Positions 54,646 to 63,927 of a DNA stretch of 64,000 nucleotides are shown piece by piece. Within the stretch, counting starts at the first letter, position 1; every line of letters begins with the position of its first letter. The position numbers and the translations under genes are program-made. This stretch comes from Gemmataceae bacterium (lineage in GTDB: Bacteria; Planctomycetota; Planctomycetia; Gemmatales; Gemmataceae), in NCBI GenBank assembly GCA_901538445.1, contig LR594586.1, positions 186,001 through 250,000 of the forward strand. The letters are read 5' to 3'. The notes beneath the pieces were generated by a model, which saw only the letters and a list, made by a program, of their open reading frames with translations, was not told where the DNA came from and searched no databases.

Positions 54646-55898
54646 CCCGCGAACGGCCGCAGAGCGGTGGCGAACGCAAGACAGTCCGGGTGCCGCGCCT
54701 CGGGGGACCGGTTCAGGGCCCGGTGGACCGCGGCTCCTAGTTCGGGAGGGAGGTCCGGGCGGTGCGACGAAAGGGGCGCGGGCTCCGTTTGAAGGATCCT
54801 GGTGAACAGTTGCTCCACGCTCGGGGCCGAGGGGTACACGTTCTGCCCGCAGAGCAGCCGGTACAGGGTCGCGGCCGCCGCGTACTGGTCCGCGGCCGGC
54901 TTCACCGATCGCATGTCGAGCACCTGCTCGGGGGGCATGAACGCGGGAGTTCCACCGGCAGCCCCGGTGAGCGTCAGGCCGCTCAGCGGCGACGCTTCGT
55001 AGGCCCGCGCGAGCCCGAAGTCGGCCACCTTCACCACCTCCCGCCCGTCGGCCCCGGGGGCCACGAGCAGGTTCGACGGCTTCACGTCCCGGTGTACGAA
55101 CCCTCGCGCGTGGGCGTGCGCGAGGGCCTCCAGTGCCTGAACCACCCAACCGACCGCGCGACCGGCCGAGAGGCCCGCCCCAGCGGCCCGCTGGGCGTCG
55201 GCCCCCGGAACAAACTCCATCGCGAACCACACCGCCCCCGCGGCCACCCCACTGTCCCGGAACCGCACTACCCCCGAATGGTCCAACCGACGCACCACGT
55301 CGGCCTCGCGAACGAACTTGGTGAGCGCCGCGGCCGACGCGGCCGCGTGCGGGTGGATCGTCTTGACCGCCACCGCCTCACCGGTACCCAAGTGGGCGGC
55401 CTTGTAGACGACGCCCATTCCCCCGCGGCCCAGTTCCCGTTCGACCGCGTACCCCGGGATCACAAGGGGGGCGGACTCCGAGAGCGTGGACGGTCCGTGG
55501 TGCGGCAGGGACGCGGTCACCGCCGTCGGCGGGCGCCGCCCGTCGGCCCCGGGGTCCAGGGGGAGCGGGAGCGTTGCCGTCTCCCCCGCCGGCCCAAGCC
55601 GGTGGAGCCGAACGGTCAACTCCGTCACCCCAATCGTGACCCGGTCCCCGTCTTGTAGGTCCGCCTGAGGCACCTTGCGACCGTTGACCACGGTCCCGTT
55701 GAGCCCGCCCATGTCCCGGAGCCGGCACAGGGGCGGGTTCACCTCGACGAGCAGGTGCAACCGGGACACGTGCGGGTCCTTGTCGGGCAGACTGAAGTGC
55801 GCCTGGGATGACCGCCCGACGAGGAACGTGGCGTGCTCCTCGAACCGGAACGTGCGACCGGCGTGGGGCCCGGCCGTCACCACGAACTCGACAATCAT
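54642..55898 (-). CDS. FHA-domain Ser/Thr protein kinase
   Basis: 418 residues from ATG 55898. N-terminal FHA domain, about 1-100: FLVGRSSQAHFSLPDKDPHV, SRLHLLVEV, GLNGTVVNG, which keeps the Gly-Arg, Ser-Arg-x-His and Asn-Gly landmarks for phosphothreonine binding. Kinase 150-418: ELGRGGMGVVYKA, Lys179 (AVKT), HRDVKPSN with D271, DFG at 293-295, FMPPEQ. No transmembrane helix, so cytoplasmic. Its gene converges with the WD40 kinase with overlapping stops, so the two may form a signalling pair in which the FHA kinase reads phosphothreonine made by the membrane kinase (inference). Confidence 0.91.
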   Translation of the reverse strand: MIVEFVVTAGPHAGRTFRFEEHATFLVGRSSQAHFSLPDKDPHVSRLHLLVEVNPPLCRLRDMGGLNGTVVNGRKVPQADLQDGDRVTIGVTELTVRLHRLGPAGETATLPLPLDPGADGRRPPTAVTASLPHHGPSTLSESAPLVIPGYAVERELGRGGMGVVYKAAHLGTGEAVAVKTIHPHAAASAAALTKFVREADVVRRLDHSGVVRFRDSGVAAGAVWFAMEFVPGADAQRAAGAGLSAGRAVGWVVQALEALAHAHARGFVHRDVKPSNLLVAPGADGREVVKVADFGLARAYEASPLSGLTLTGAAGGTPAFMPPEQVLDMRSVKPAADQYAAAATLYRLLCGQNVYPSAPSVEQLFTRILQTEPAPLSSHRPDLPPELGAAVHRALNRSPEARHPDCLAFATALRPFAG

Positions 55899-56280
55899 GT
55901 GCGGTCCCTGTGGGCGGTTCACGCGGCAAGTATACCGGCAGAACCGTGGACCCGTCCACGGCCGAGGCGACAGGACTCGCACGGCCACTCTGCGGCCCGT
56001 GGGTGGGGGAAATCGTTCGGGAACCATCAAAATCACCCGACAGTTCTCGCGCGATCGGAGGAGTTCCCAGATAGGCGGGCGTGCCCCGCCCCGAACGGGA
56101 GGTGCCGGAATGCTCGTCGAGATGAGACCCATTGACTCGGTCAAGCCGTACCCGGTGACGGAGGCGTTCACGGCCCCGCTCCCGCGGGCTAGGTCACACA
56201 GTGAGCCTCCGTGGAGCTTGAACGTCGGGGTGCGGAGCATGCGGCCCGGCCGGTTCGGGATCGTGCCGAGACCACCGGGC
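55899..56280. other. Intergenic upstream of the FHA kinase
   Basis: 382 bases. It holds the promoter side of the FHA kinase and the end of a degraded PSD1 gene. Frames extending the kinase upstream lack family signatures. No repeat or RNA recognised. Confidence 0.4.
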
Positions 56281-57093
56281 TCACGTTCGGTCCCGGGGTG
56301 GTTTCGCGAAGTCGATCACCACGTCGCAGACGCCCACCGGTCCGGTTGAGGACGCGGGGCACCGGCCCGACTCGCACCAAGTGGCCCACGCGTAAAGAGG
56401 GTCGGCCGGATCCTTTGTCGCGACGACCGCTAAGTCGGCCCACGCGGCGAGGGCCGTGGCGTCGAGCCTGCGGTCCTTGGCGACGGCGGCGACCGCGGCG
56501 ACGCGCTCGGCCGGCTTCCGCTTCATGACCTCGGCGGTCGCAGACAGGAGGTCGCCGAACCGTACCCCGGCCGCGGCCTCGGCCAGGGCCGCGGCGACGG
56601 ACGGCGCCGCATTCTTCCGAAGGGCCACGAGATCGGCGGCGACGGCGGCGTTGTGTGCCGCGTGGTCGACCCGCACCTGCCGGTAGCTGCTGCTCGACAG
56701 GAACCCGGACAGCGCGTAGTAGTCGCGCGCCGAGACCGCGTCGAACTTATGGTCGTGGCACCGGGCGCACGCGACGGGGTCAGACCGAGGAAGGCCTTGG
56801 TCATCACGTCGATGCGGTTGTCGAAGCGGTCGGCCTGGTCTTGACGGATCTCGACCGGCGAGGGCACCTCCTCCCCCAGGAACCAGAACCCCGTCCCGAG
56901 GACGGACTCGTTCGCGCCGGTCGCGGGGTCCGTCCGCGGGTTCACCACCAGGACCCCGGCGAAGTGCTCGCGGATCAGTGCGTCTTACGCGATGTCGGGG
57001 TTGAACGCCCGCACGACGTAGTCGCGGTACATGCGCGCGTTGGGGATCGCGAAGTCGAACTCGTGGCCGCGGGTCGAGAACACGGGCCTGTCT
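56281..57093 (-). pseudogene. Degraded PSD1 (DUF1549) cytochrome-associated protein
   Basis: The minus strand encodes an internal piece of a planctomycete DUF1549 protein in broken frames: [20 protein letters not shown], then an in-frame [62 protein letters not shown] frameshift near 56775-56780 leads into [20 protein letters not shown] and [18 protein letters not shown]. There is no N-terminal signal or heme domain and no DUF1553 half. The 5' side ends abruptly at about 57093 where a truncated XylR gene begins on the other strand, a rearrangement junction. Confidence 0.8.
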
Positions 57094-57837
57094 CAGGGCG
57101 ACGCTTTGGCCGACTGGCTGCGGCAACTGCCCCGGCCGGTGGGCGTGTTCGCCTGCAACGACATCCGGGCGCAGCAAGTCTTGAACACGTGCCGGGCCCA
57201 GGGCGTGGCCGTGCCAGACGACGTGTCGGTCATCGGCGTGGACAACGACGAGATCCTGTGCAACCTCTCGTACCCGTCCCTATCGAGCGTGCAGCCGGAC
57301 GCGCGGGGGATCGGGTCCCTGGCGGCGGCTCTGCTCGAGAAGATGATGCACGGCGAGGCGGTGAGTGCGGCGAAGGTGTTCGTGCCCCCGCGCGGCGTGG
57401 TCGCCCGCGGCTCGACCGACGGGCTCGCCATCCCGGACCGGCACGTCGTGGCCGCGGTGCGGTTCATCCGCGACCACGCGTGCCGCGGCGTCGACGTCCC
57501 GGACGTCCTCGCGCAAGTGCCCCTTTCGCGGAGCACGCTGGAGCGGCGGTTCCAGCGGCACCTCGGCCGCTCGCCCAAGGAAGAGATCCTCCGCGTCCGC
57601 ATCGGCCGGGTGAAGCAGTTGCTGGCGGCAATCGACTACACGCTCGCCGCCATCGCCCGTCGCACGGGGTTCAACTCGGTCGAGCACCTGAGCGCTTTGT
57701 TCGCCCAGAGGGTTGGCCAGCCCCCCGGACAGTTCCGCCGTTCCGCCCGCGAAGTCCACAGTCCGGGAGCACCGAACCAAAATGCTGGCAGTACCCCGCT
57801 GGGGCAACCCTCACATCCCCCCATCCGCAACGAATAA
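57093..57837 (+). pseudogene. N-terminally truncated XylR/AraC-type regulator
   Basis: From about 57095 the frame encodes the second half of a LacI-like sensor ([60 protein letters not shown]) joined to an AraC-type DNA-binding domain (VPLSRSTLERRFQRHLGRSP, IGRVKQLLAAIDYTLAAIAR, TGFNSVEHLSALFAQRVGQP). This is the XylR layout, but about 150 residues of the sensor are missing. The open frame upstream (from 57031) is antisense PSD1 sequence. Probably non-functional, although the HTH part is intact. Confidence 0.75.
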
Positions 57838-58142
57838 AGTTGACCTGCCCCAGGGAAAGCGGGTCGTCCCACGAAGTTGGTGAAGTCTCCCTCCTGTGGG
57901 ACCCAGCGGGTTCTCAAGCCTCCGCTATGCTCTTCCGTTTCACCCGCGGTCGCAACAATCGACATCCGGCGCGGCCGTACTCAAACTCGTATGATCCGCG
58001 GCTCACACCGAGACGCCAAGGCCGCAGGCCGTTGACGAAAAACCTTTAATCCCCGCCGCACCCCCGATTGCGGCCCGTCCCGCCACCGACGTAAACTTGC
58101 ATTCAGGCCCACTGTCTATTCCTGTGACGTACTCCGTGCAAG
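57838..58142. other. Intergenic between XylR remnant and disrupted gene
   Basis: About 305 bases, less GC-rich than the genes. No ORF with a family signature. It may include the lost 5' part of the disrupted gene at 58143. Confidence 0.35.
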
Positions 58143-58400
58143 TCGCTGGCCTGGACCGATCACGGCGAGGACATCATGAAGGTCAACGCCGAGATCATGC
58201 CACTGCGATTCGAAGTCCCGAAGGTCGGCAACCCGGTTGCGGTCGACTCCACGCCGATCACCAAGACCTGTAACAACGATCCACTGCCCGACGGCAAGCC
58301 GGAAATGTTCCCGCCGGGCCTGGAAGGACGGGCGTTCCCAAGGGACTTGTGGCTACCGCCGGCCGGCGGCGAGTTCCTGCTGGGGGTCTTCCGGGACGAC
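58143..58400 (+). pseudogene. Interrupted gene of unknown beta-sandwich protein, left part
   Basis: In-frame codons SLAWTDHGEDIMKVNAEIMP, then RFEVPKVGNPVAVDSTPITK and RDLWLPPAGGEFLLGVFRDD end at the IS630 target site. Removing both insertion sequences joins this frame directly to 60536, where KRDAIFVANHNAYADQKVTF follows. The joined sequence looks like the C-terminal beta-sandwich of a glycosidase-like or envelope protein. The junction codon is TAG even after removing the elements, so the gene was probably already dead. No start is visible. Confidence 0.6.
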
Positions 58401-59559
58401 TAGTGGTTCACCACGGCTGATTTGTCTGTTTCGATCACCGGGTAGAGCCGTTTCAGCCTCGTTCTTGCGTCGGTCGTCGTGAACTGCCAATCGGCTGCGA
58501 CAGCGGCAGCATTGCGATCCCGCTCCCAGGAAGCCACCTCTCGCCTCAAGGTTTCCATGTCGGGGATGCGGCGATCCAGACACTGCCGGGCCAGAACACT
58601 CAGCTCGCACTCGGCCACGTTCAGCCACGACCCGTGTTTGGGCGTGTAGTGCCACTCCAACCGCTCGCACAACCGCCGGGCCTCAGCCGCCTCGAATGCC
58701 TGGTAGAGCGAGGCCGGTGTGTGGGTGGATAAGTTGTCCAGCACCAGCACCACCTTCTCGGCGTCCGGGTACTGCTCATCCACCAACCGTCGGACGAAGC
58801 GGGCGAAGTCCACGCTCGTCTTTCGCTCCGTGACCTCCACGTGCCGCCGCCCGGCCAGAGGCTCGAACGCCAGGAATAGGTTGACCACACCAGCCCGGAC
58901 GTACTCGTGATCGACCTTCGCCACGGAGCCGGGGCGGATCGGCAGTGGCTCCCGAGTGTCTCCGATGAGTTGCTTACCACCCTCGTCGACGCACACCACG
59001 GGGCGGGTGTCGTCGGGCGGCCGGTGGTACACGGCCAGCACGTCTTCCATGTTCGCCACGAACGCGGCGTTGGCCTTCGGCGGGATCACCCACTGCTGCT
59101 TGAGCCACGGCTTGATGTCGTTTTTTTCAGCGTCCGCCGAACCGTCTCGTCGGAGACGGCATCCACCACCCGCAGCTCGACGAGGCGGTCGGCCAACAGT
59201 TGCAATGTCCACCGCCCACGACCGTCCGGGGCTGGGGAGCACGCCAGGGCAACGAGTCGGGCTTCCTGTTCGCCGTCCAGCTTCCGGTATCGTCGCCCGG
59301 TCGGTTTCTTCCGATGCACGGCCGCATCCAACCCGCCCTCTGCAAATGCCTTGCGGATGCGGGCGACGGTCCGGACACCACAGCCGAGGGCCGTTGCAAT
59401 TGCTTCGTCGCCCAAGCCAGGCCCATCGGCGTCGGCCTTGAGCAGGACCTGGGCGTGAGTGAGGACGCGGGCCGGGTGCGTACCCGTTCGGACCAGCCGG
59501 ACGAGCCGTTGGCGTTCGTCGGTGGTCAGGCGGACGACATGCTTGGGCTTCCGTGACAC
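58400..59559 (-). CDS. IS630 transposase, copy 2 (two frames, -1 frameshift)
   Basis: Same two-frame transposase as at 19216-20375, on the opposite strand. GTG start at 59559 behind GGAGGAG, frame A to 59086, frame B to 58400, with the A7 slip run (TTTTTTT on the plus strand near 59121-59127). Translations of both frames are identical to copy 1 throughout, so the copies are recent. The stop codon overlaps the TA target duplication. Confidence 0.88.
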
Positions 59560-59622
59560 GAGATCTCCTCCAAGGGTGGAGGAGACCTTACGGAATGCCA
59601 AATGAAATGTGGTGGACCACTA
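58401..59622 (-). mobile_element. IS630-type insertion sequence, copy 2
   Basis: 1222 bp with TA at both ends and the same terminal repeats as copy 1 (TAGTGGTTCACCAC at the left here, GTGGTGGACCACTA at the right). Inserted in the degraded gene at 58143. Its right-hand TA is also the left flank of the IS5-type element. Confidence 0.9.
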
Positions 59623-60532
59623 GGCTCTGTCTGCTGAATCGTTGGAGGTCATCCGTGCCTCTATTCGGTCATGCACAGCCGCGACCTCTCCGATGCCGAG
59701 TGGGCGATCCTCGCCCCGTTCTTCCCGGCGACTCCGCCCCGCCGGGGCGGGCAGTGGAGGGACCACCGCACCACCCTGAGCGGGGTGTTCCACCGGCTCC
59801 GCACCGGGTGCCCGTGGCGCGACCTGCCGGGCCGGTACGGGCCGTGGCAGACCGTGTACGAGCGGTTCGCCGACCTCCGCCGGTCGGGCCGCCTCGCCGA
59901 CATCCTCTCGGCCCTCCAACTCCGGCTCAACGCCGCCGGCCGCATCGACCACTCCCTGTACCTCGTGGACGGGACCAGCGTGCAGGCGAGCCGGTCGGCG
60001 GCCGGGGCGGGGGGGAAAACCCACCCCCGGTGAGCCACCCGACCACGCCCTCGGCACCTCCCGCGGCGGGTTCGGCACCAAGATCCACCTCGTCACCGAC
60101 GCCAACCGCCGGCCCCTGGCGGCCGTCCTCACGGGCGGCCAGCGGCAGGAGTGCACCCAACTGGCCACCGTCCTGGACGCCGTCCGCGTGCCGAACCGCC
60201 GGGGACGACCGCGCCGCCGGCCCCGCGCGGTGGCTGGGGACCGGGGGTACAGCTACCCACACGTCCGGGCGTGGCTCCGCCGGCACGGCATACGGGCGGT
60301 CATCCCGTACCGCAAGGATCAGCACCCCGACGACGGGCGGCACCGGTTCGACCGCGGGGCGTACCGGCGGCGGGCCGGCATCGAGCAGTGCGTCGGGTGG
60401 CTCAAGGAGAACCGGGCGGTCGGGACCCGCTTCGACAAGCTGGCCGTCAACTATCTCGCCACCGTCCAGCTCGCCATGGTCCGACGATACCTCCGGATGC
60501 TGCTCGCCCATCACGATTCAGCAGACAGAACC
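59623..60532 (+). mobile_element. IS5-type insertion sequence abutting IS630 copy 2
   Basis: 910 bp. Terminal inverted repeats are GGCTCTGTCTGCTGAATCG (left) and, read inward, GGTTCTGTCTGCTGAATCG (right), one mismatch in 19. It is flanked by TA on both sides (59621-59622 and 60533-60534), so it used the TA at the end of the IS630 copy as target. Confidence 0.87.
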
Positions 60533-60535
60533 TAG
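59671..60535 (+). CDS. IS5-family transposase in two frames
   Basis: Frame 1 (59671-60033) is the N-terminal part: HSRDLSDAEWAILAPFFPAT, FHRLRTGCPWRDLPGRYGPW, YLVDGTSVQASRSAAGA (first catalytic Asp). Frame 2 continues from about 60005: PDHALGTSRGGFGTKIHLVT, LAAVLTGGQRQE, AVAGDRGYSYPHVRAWLRRH (second Asp), RAGIEQCVGWLKENRAVGTR (Glu region), to the stop at 60533-60535. The switch occurs at a G7A4 run (60009-60019) and needs +1 (or -2). It may be programmed frameshifting, as in many IS5-family elements, or a disabling mutation. Confidence 0.82.
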
Positions 60536-60730
60536 AAGCGGGACGCGATCTTCGTCGCCAACCACAACGCGTACGCCGACCAGAAGGTCACCTTCAAGGT
60601 CACCGGGGACCAGAAGCCCAGATGGTTCAACCGCAAGGACGGCAAATAGCAACCCCTGGCGGTGGAGGATGGCGCCCTGACCCTGCCGCTGGCGCCGGGC
60701 GGCGGTGAGTTGTTGCGGTTCGAACGCTAA
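60536..60730 (+). pseudogene. Interrupted gene of unknown beta-sandwich protein, right part
   Basis: Continuation of 58143-58400 beyond the two insertion sequences: KRDAIFVANHNAYADQKVTF, KVTGDQKPRWFNRKDGK, an in-frame TAG at 60647-60649, then QPLAVEDGALTLPLAPGGGE and LLRFER-stop. The TAG falls where WQPL would be expected, a nonsense mutation. The region reads as the C-terminal beta-domain of a larger, lost protein. Confidence 0.6.
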
Positions 60731-61266
60731 CCGACCCGGAAGCCACGCCCTATCCTCCCCAGAGACCTGGGACACGCGGTACCGTCGACCCGGTTAACCT
60801 GGCCCGGCGCCCGTGGGCAGCGACTGTCAGGTGTCGGACGCACGTATGTAACTCACCCCCGCCGCCTTTTGCTGCCGGCATCCCTGGCCGGCGCCGAGGT
60901 CCAGCCACAGTGTCGCTACGCCGGGTGCCCACGTGGATGACGGACAACAGGTTGCAGGTCCACGAACCCGTCCAGCGTCGCGGTACGCACGGTCAGCGAG
61001 GCGCGGACCAAGAGCGTCGTTGCGTGCCGCCTCGGGACTGTGAACCGAGTCCCGACCGCCCACACCGCACTCGGGTCCCGCCCGGCCGGCCGTCTGGTGT
61101 GCTGCCCTGGGGCAAGCTGGAAGAGTGCCCCCCACTTCCCTCATTTACAACAGTGGCGCTTGCGAGCCGCCCGAAAAAAACAGTCCGAGCGGTTGAGGCA
61201 CGGGGAGTGCTGCGGTTACACCCGCCCGGGATCTCGCCCGGCACTCCTCAGTCTTCGGGCGCGTTC
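60731..61266. other. Intergenic before the ligase-associated exonuclease
   Basis: 536 bases with no recognised gene. The exonuclease frame is open from 60910, but the part before about 61267 lacks similarity to the family. A promoter for the repair operon is expected here; none was identified. Confidence 0.4.
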
Positions 61267-62301
61267 TTGGCTGATCCGCTGATATCATTGACCGACGCCG
61301 GGCTGTACTGCCCGACCGGCGGGTTCCACATCGACCCGTGGGAACCGGTGTCCCGCGCCGTCGTCACGCACGCGCACGCCGACCACGCGCGGTGGGGGTG
61401 CGAGAAGTACCTGGGCGCGGACCTGGGCCGCCACCTGCTTCGCACGCGCCTCGGCGAGGCGGCCGACATCACCACCGTCCCGCACGGCGCGCCCGTCGAG
61501 CTGAACGGCGTCCGCGTCTCGTTCCACCCCGCGGGGCACGTCCTCGGGTCGGCCCAAGTGCGGGTGGAGCACAGGGGCGAGGTGTGGGTGGTCACCGGGG
61601 ACTACAAGCTCGACCCCGACCCGACGTGCCTGCCGTTCGAGCCGGTGCGGTGCCACACGCTCATCACCGAGTCCACGTTCGGCCTGCCGATCTACCGCTG
61701 GGACCACCCGGACGTTCTGTTCGCCGACGTGAGCGCCTGGTGGCGCGCGAACAGGGCCGCCGGGAAGTGCAGCATCGTGTACGCCTACTCCCTCGGGAAG
61801 GCCCAGCGGGTGATGGCCGGGGTGGACGCAGACATCGGGCCGATCTACACGCACGGGGCGGTGGAAAAGGTGACGCGGGCGTACCGCGCCAGCGGCGTCG
61901 AGTTGCCGCCCACGGTTCCCGCCAGCGAGGTCGCCGCGGCCCGCGGGAAGCCGAAACCGTGGCCGGGCTCGCTCGTGATCGCCCCGCCGTCGGCGGCCGG
62001 GTCGCCGTGGGCGCGGAAGTTCGAGCCGGCGTCCGAAGCGGTGGCGTCCGGGTGGGCGCGGGTCCGCGGGGCGCGGCGGCGGAAGGCGGTGGACCGCGGG
62101 TTCGTGCTGTCCGACCACGCCGACTGGCCGGGCCTCCTGGCGGCGGTGAGGGAGAGCGGCGCGGCGCGCGTCCTCGCGACGCACGGGTTCGCGTCCGTGC
62201 TGGCGCGGCACCTCCGCGAGCAGGGGCTCGACGCCGGCGTGATCGCCACCCGGTTCGGCGACGAGGAGGGGACCGACCCGGCCGAGGAGGCGACGGCATG
62301 A
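61267..62301 (+). CDS. Ligase-associated MBL-fold DNA exonuclease
   Basis: About 344 residues if started at TTG 61267 (TTG 61288 is possible; no strong ribosome site seen). SLTDAGLYCPTGGFHIDPWE is the usual N-terminus, then the metallo-beta-lactamase motif THAHADHARWG (H35, H37, D39, H40). Further blocks are VSFHPAGHVLGSAQVRVEHR, VVTGDYKLDPDPTCLPFEPV, ITESTFGLPIYRWDHPD and FVLSDHADWPGLLAAV, typical of the TIGR04122 family. It acts with the ATP-dependent ligase encoded next, whose ATG overlaps its stop (ATGA), in the Ku-independent repair set. Confidence 0.88.
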   Translation: MADPLISLTDAGLYCPTGGFHIDPWEPVSRAVVTHAHADHARWGCEKYLGADLGRHLLRTRLGEAADITTVPHGAPVELNGVRVSFHPAGHVLGSAQVRVEHRGEVWVVTGDYKLDPDPTCLPFEPVRCHTLITESTFGLPIYRWDHPDVLFADVSAWWRANRAAGKCSIVYAYSLGKAQRVMAGVDADIGPIYTHGAVEKVTRAYRASGVELPPTVPASEVAAARGKPKPWPGSLVIAPPSAAGSPWARKFEPASEAVASGWARVRGARRRKAVDRGFVLSDHADWPGLLAAVRESGAARVLATHGFASVLARHLREQGLDAGVIATRFGDEEGTDPAEEATA

Positions 62302-63911
62302 GGGCGTTCGCCGACCTGTTCGCCGCGCTCGACGAGACGACCAAGACGACCGACAAAGTCGCGGCAATGGCCCGGTATTGCGCGGCCGCGCCCCCGGCCG
62401 ACGCCGCGTGGGCCGTGTACTTTCTGAGCGGCCGCAAGCCGCGGCAGGCGGTGCCGTCGAAGCGGCTGCGGCTATGGGCGCGCGAACTCGCCGGGGTGCC
62501 CGAGTGGCTGTTCGACGAGAGCTACCACCACGTCGGCGACGTGGCCGAGACGATCGCGCTGCTGCTCCCCCCGCCGGTCGCATCGACCGCCACCGACCGG
62601 CCGCTCGCCGACTGGGTCGAGAACCACCTGCTCCCGCTCCGCGCGCTGCCCGAGGAGCGGCAGAAAGAAGACGTGCTGGCCGCGTGGGCCGCGCTCGACG
62701 CCCGCGGGCGGTTCGTCTGGAACAAGTTCATCACCGGCGAGTTCCGCGTCGGCGTGTCGCAGCTCCTCGTGGTCCGCGCGCTGGCGCAGGTCTCGAATCT
62801 GCCGACCGACACGGTCGCGCACCGGCTGATGGGCGCGTGGGAGCCGACGCCCCTCTTCTACGCCTCGCTCGTCGCCCCCGACGCGGGCGACGCCGACGTG
62901 AGCCGCCCGTACCCGTTCTTCCTGGCGCACCCGCTCGAGGGCGAGCCGCACGCGCTCGGCCCCGTGGCCGAGTGGCAGGCCGAGTGGAAGTGGGACGGGA
63001 TCCGCTCGCAGGTGGTGCGCCGCGGCGGGCAGTCGTTCGTGTGGTCGCGGGGCGAGGAACTGGTCACCGACCGGTACCCGGAACTGCGGTCGCTCGCCGA
63101 GGGGCTGCCGGACGGCACCGTGATCGACGGCGAGATCCTCCCGTGGAAGGACGGCCGGGTGCTCCCGTTCGGCGAGTTGCAGAAGCGGATCGGCCGCAAG
63201 ACACTCTCGAAGAAGTTGCTGGGCGACGTCCCCGCGGTGCTGATGGCCTACGACCTGGTCGAGTGGGGCGGGACCGACCTCCGCGAGGAGCCGCTCGCCG
63301 AGCGACGCGAGAAGCTGGAGGCGCTCGCGGAGCGAGCGAAGCACCCGGCGCTACTCCTCTCGCCGCGGCTGGCGCTGGACTCGTGGGACGCGCTCGCGGC
63401 CGCGCGCCGCGCCAGCCGGGACCGCGGCGTCGAGGGGATGATGCTGAAGCGGCGGGCGGCCCCGTACCGCGTCGGCCGCGTCCGCGGGGACTGGTGGAAA
63501 TGGAAGGTCGAGCCGTTCGCGGTGGACGCGGTGCTGATCTACGCCCAGTCGGGGCACGGCAAGCGGAGCGGGCTGTACACGGACTACACGTTCGGGGTGT
63601 GGGACGGCGACGCGCTGGTCCCGTTCGCGAAGGCGTACAGCGGCCTCACCGACGCCGAGATCCGCAAGGTGGACGCGTTCATCCGGGCCAACACGCTGGA
63701 GAAGTTCGGGCCGGTCAGGACGGTGAAACCGGAGCTGGTGTTCGAACTCGGGTTCGAGGGCATCCAGGCGTCGGGCCGGCACAAGTCGGGCGTCGCCGTG
63801 CGGTTCCCGCGGATGCTCCGGTGGCGGACCGACAAGACGCCCGCCGACGCCGACACGCTCGACCGCGTCAAGGCGCTGCTGAACGCGTCCCCGGGCGAGC
63901 CGGGGGCGTGA
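62298..63911 (+). CDS. ATP-dependent DNA ligase
   Basis: 537 residues from ATG 62298, overlapping the exonuclease stop. The N-terminal helical domain (RAFADLFAALDETTKTTDKV) precedes the adenylation domain: motif I EWKWDGIR with Lys231, later VIDGEILPWKDG (motif III), RDRGVEGMMLKRRAAPYRVG (motif IV) and WWKWKVEPFAVDAVLIY (motif V). The C-terminal OB fold ends with RFPRMLRWRTDK (motif VI). This is the TIGR04120-type ligase of the ligase-exonuclease-helicase island. Function: sealing of nicked DNA in repair. Confidence 0.93.
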   Translation: MRAFADLFAALDETTKTTDKVAAMARYCAAAPPADAAWAVYFLSGRKPRQAVPSKRLRLWARELAGVPEWLFDESYHHVGDVAETIALLLPPPVASTATDRPLADWVENHLLPLRALPEERQKEDVLAAWAALDARGRFVWNKFITGEFRVGVSQLLVVRALAQVSNLPTDTVAHRLMGAWEPTPLFYASLVAPDAGDADVSRPYPFFLAHPLEGEPHALGPVAEWQAEWKWDGIRSQVVRRGGQSFVWSRGEELVTDRYPELRSLAEGLPDGTVIDGEILPWKDGRVLPFGELQKRIGRKTLSKKLLGDVPAVLMAYDLVEWGGTDLREEPLAERREKLEALAERAKHPALLLSPRLALDSWDALAAARRASRDRGVEGMMLKRRAAPYRVGRVRGDWWKWKVEPFAVDAVLIYAQSGHGKRSGLYTDYTFGVWDGDALVPFAKAYSGLTDAEIRKVDAFIRANTLEKFGPVRTVKPELVFELGFEGIQASGRHKSGVAVRFPRMLRWRTDKTPADADTLDRVKALLNASPGEPGA

Positions 63912-63927
63912 GCGACCGGAGGAACGA

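Noticed and set aside
60910-61266. N-terminal extension of the exonuclease to ATG 60937 or earlier
   Set aside because: The extra residues have no similarity to the family and the conserved start (SLTDAGLYCPTGG) lies after 61267.
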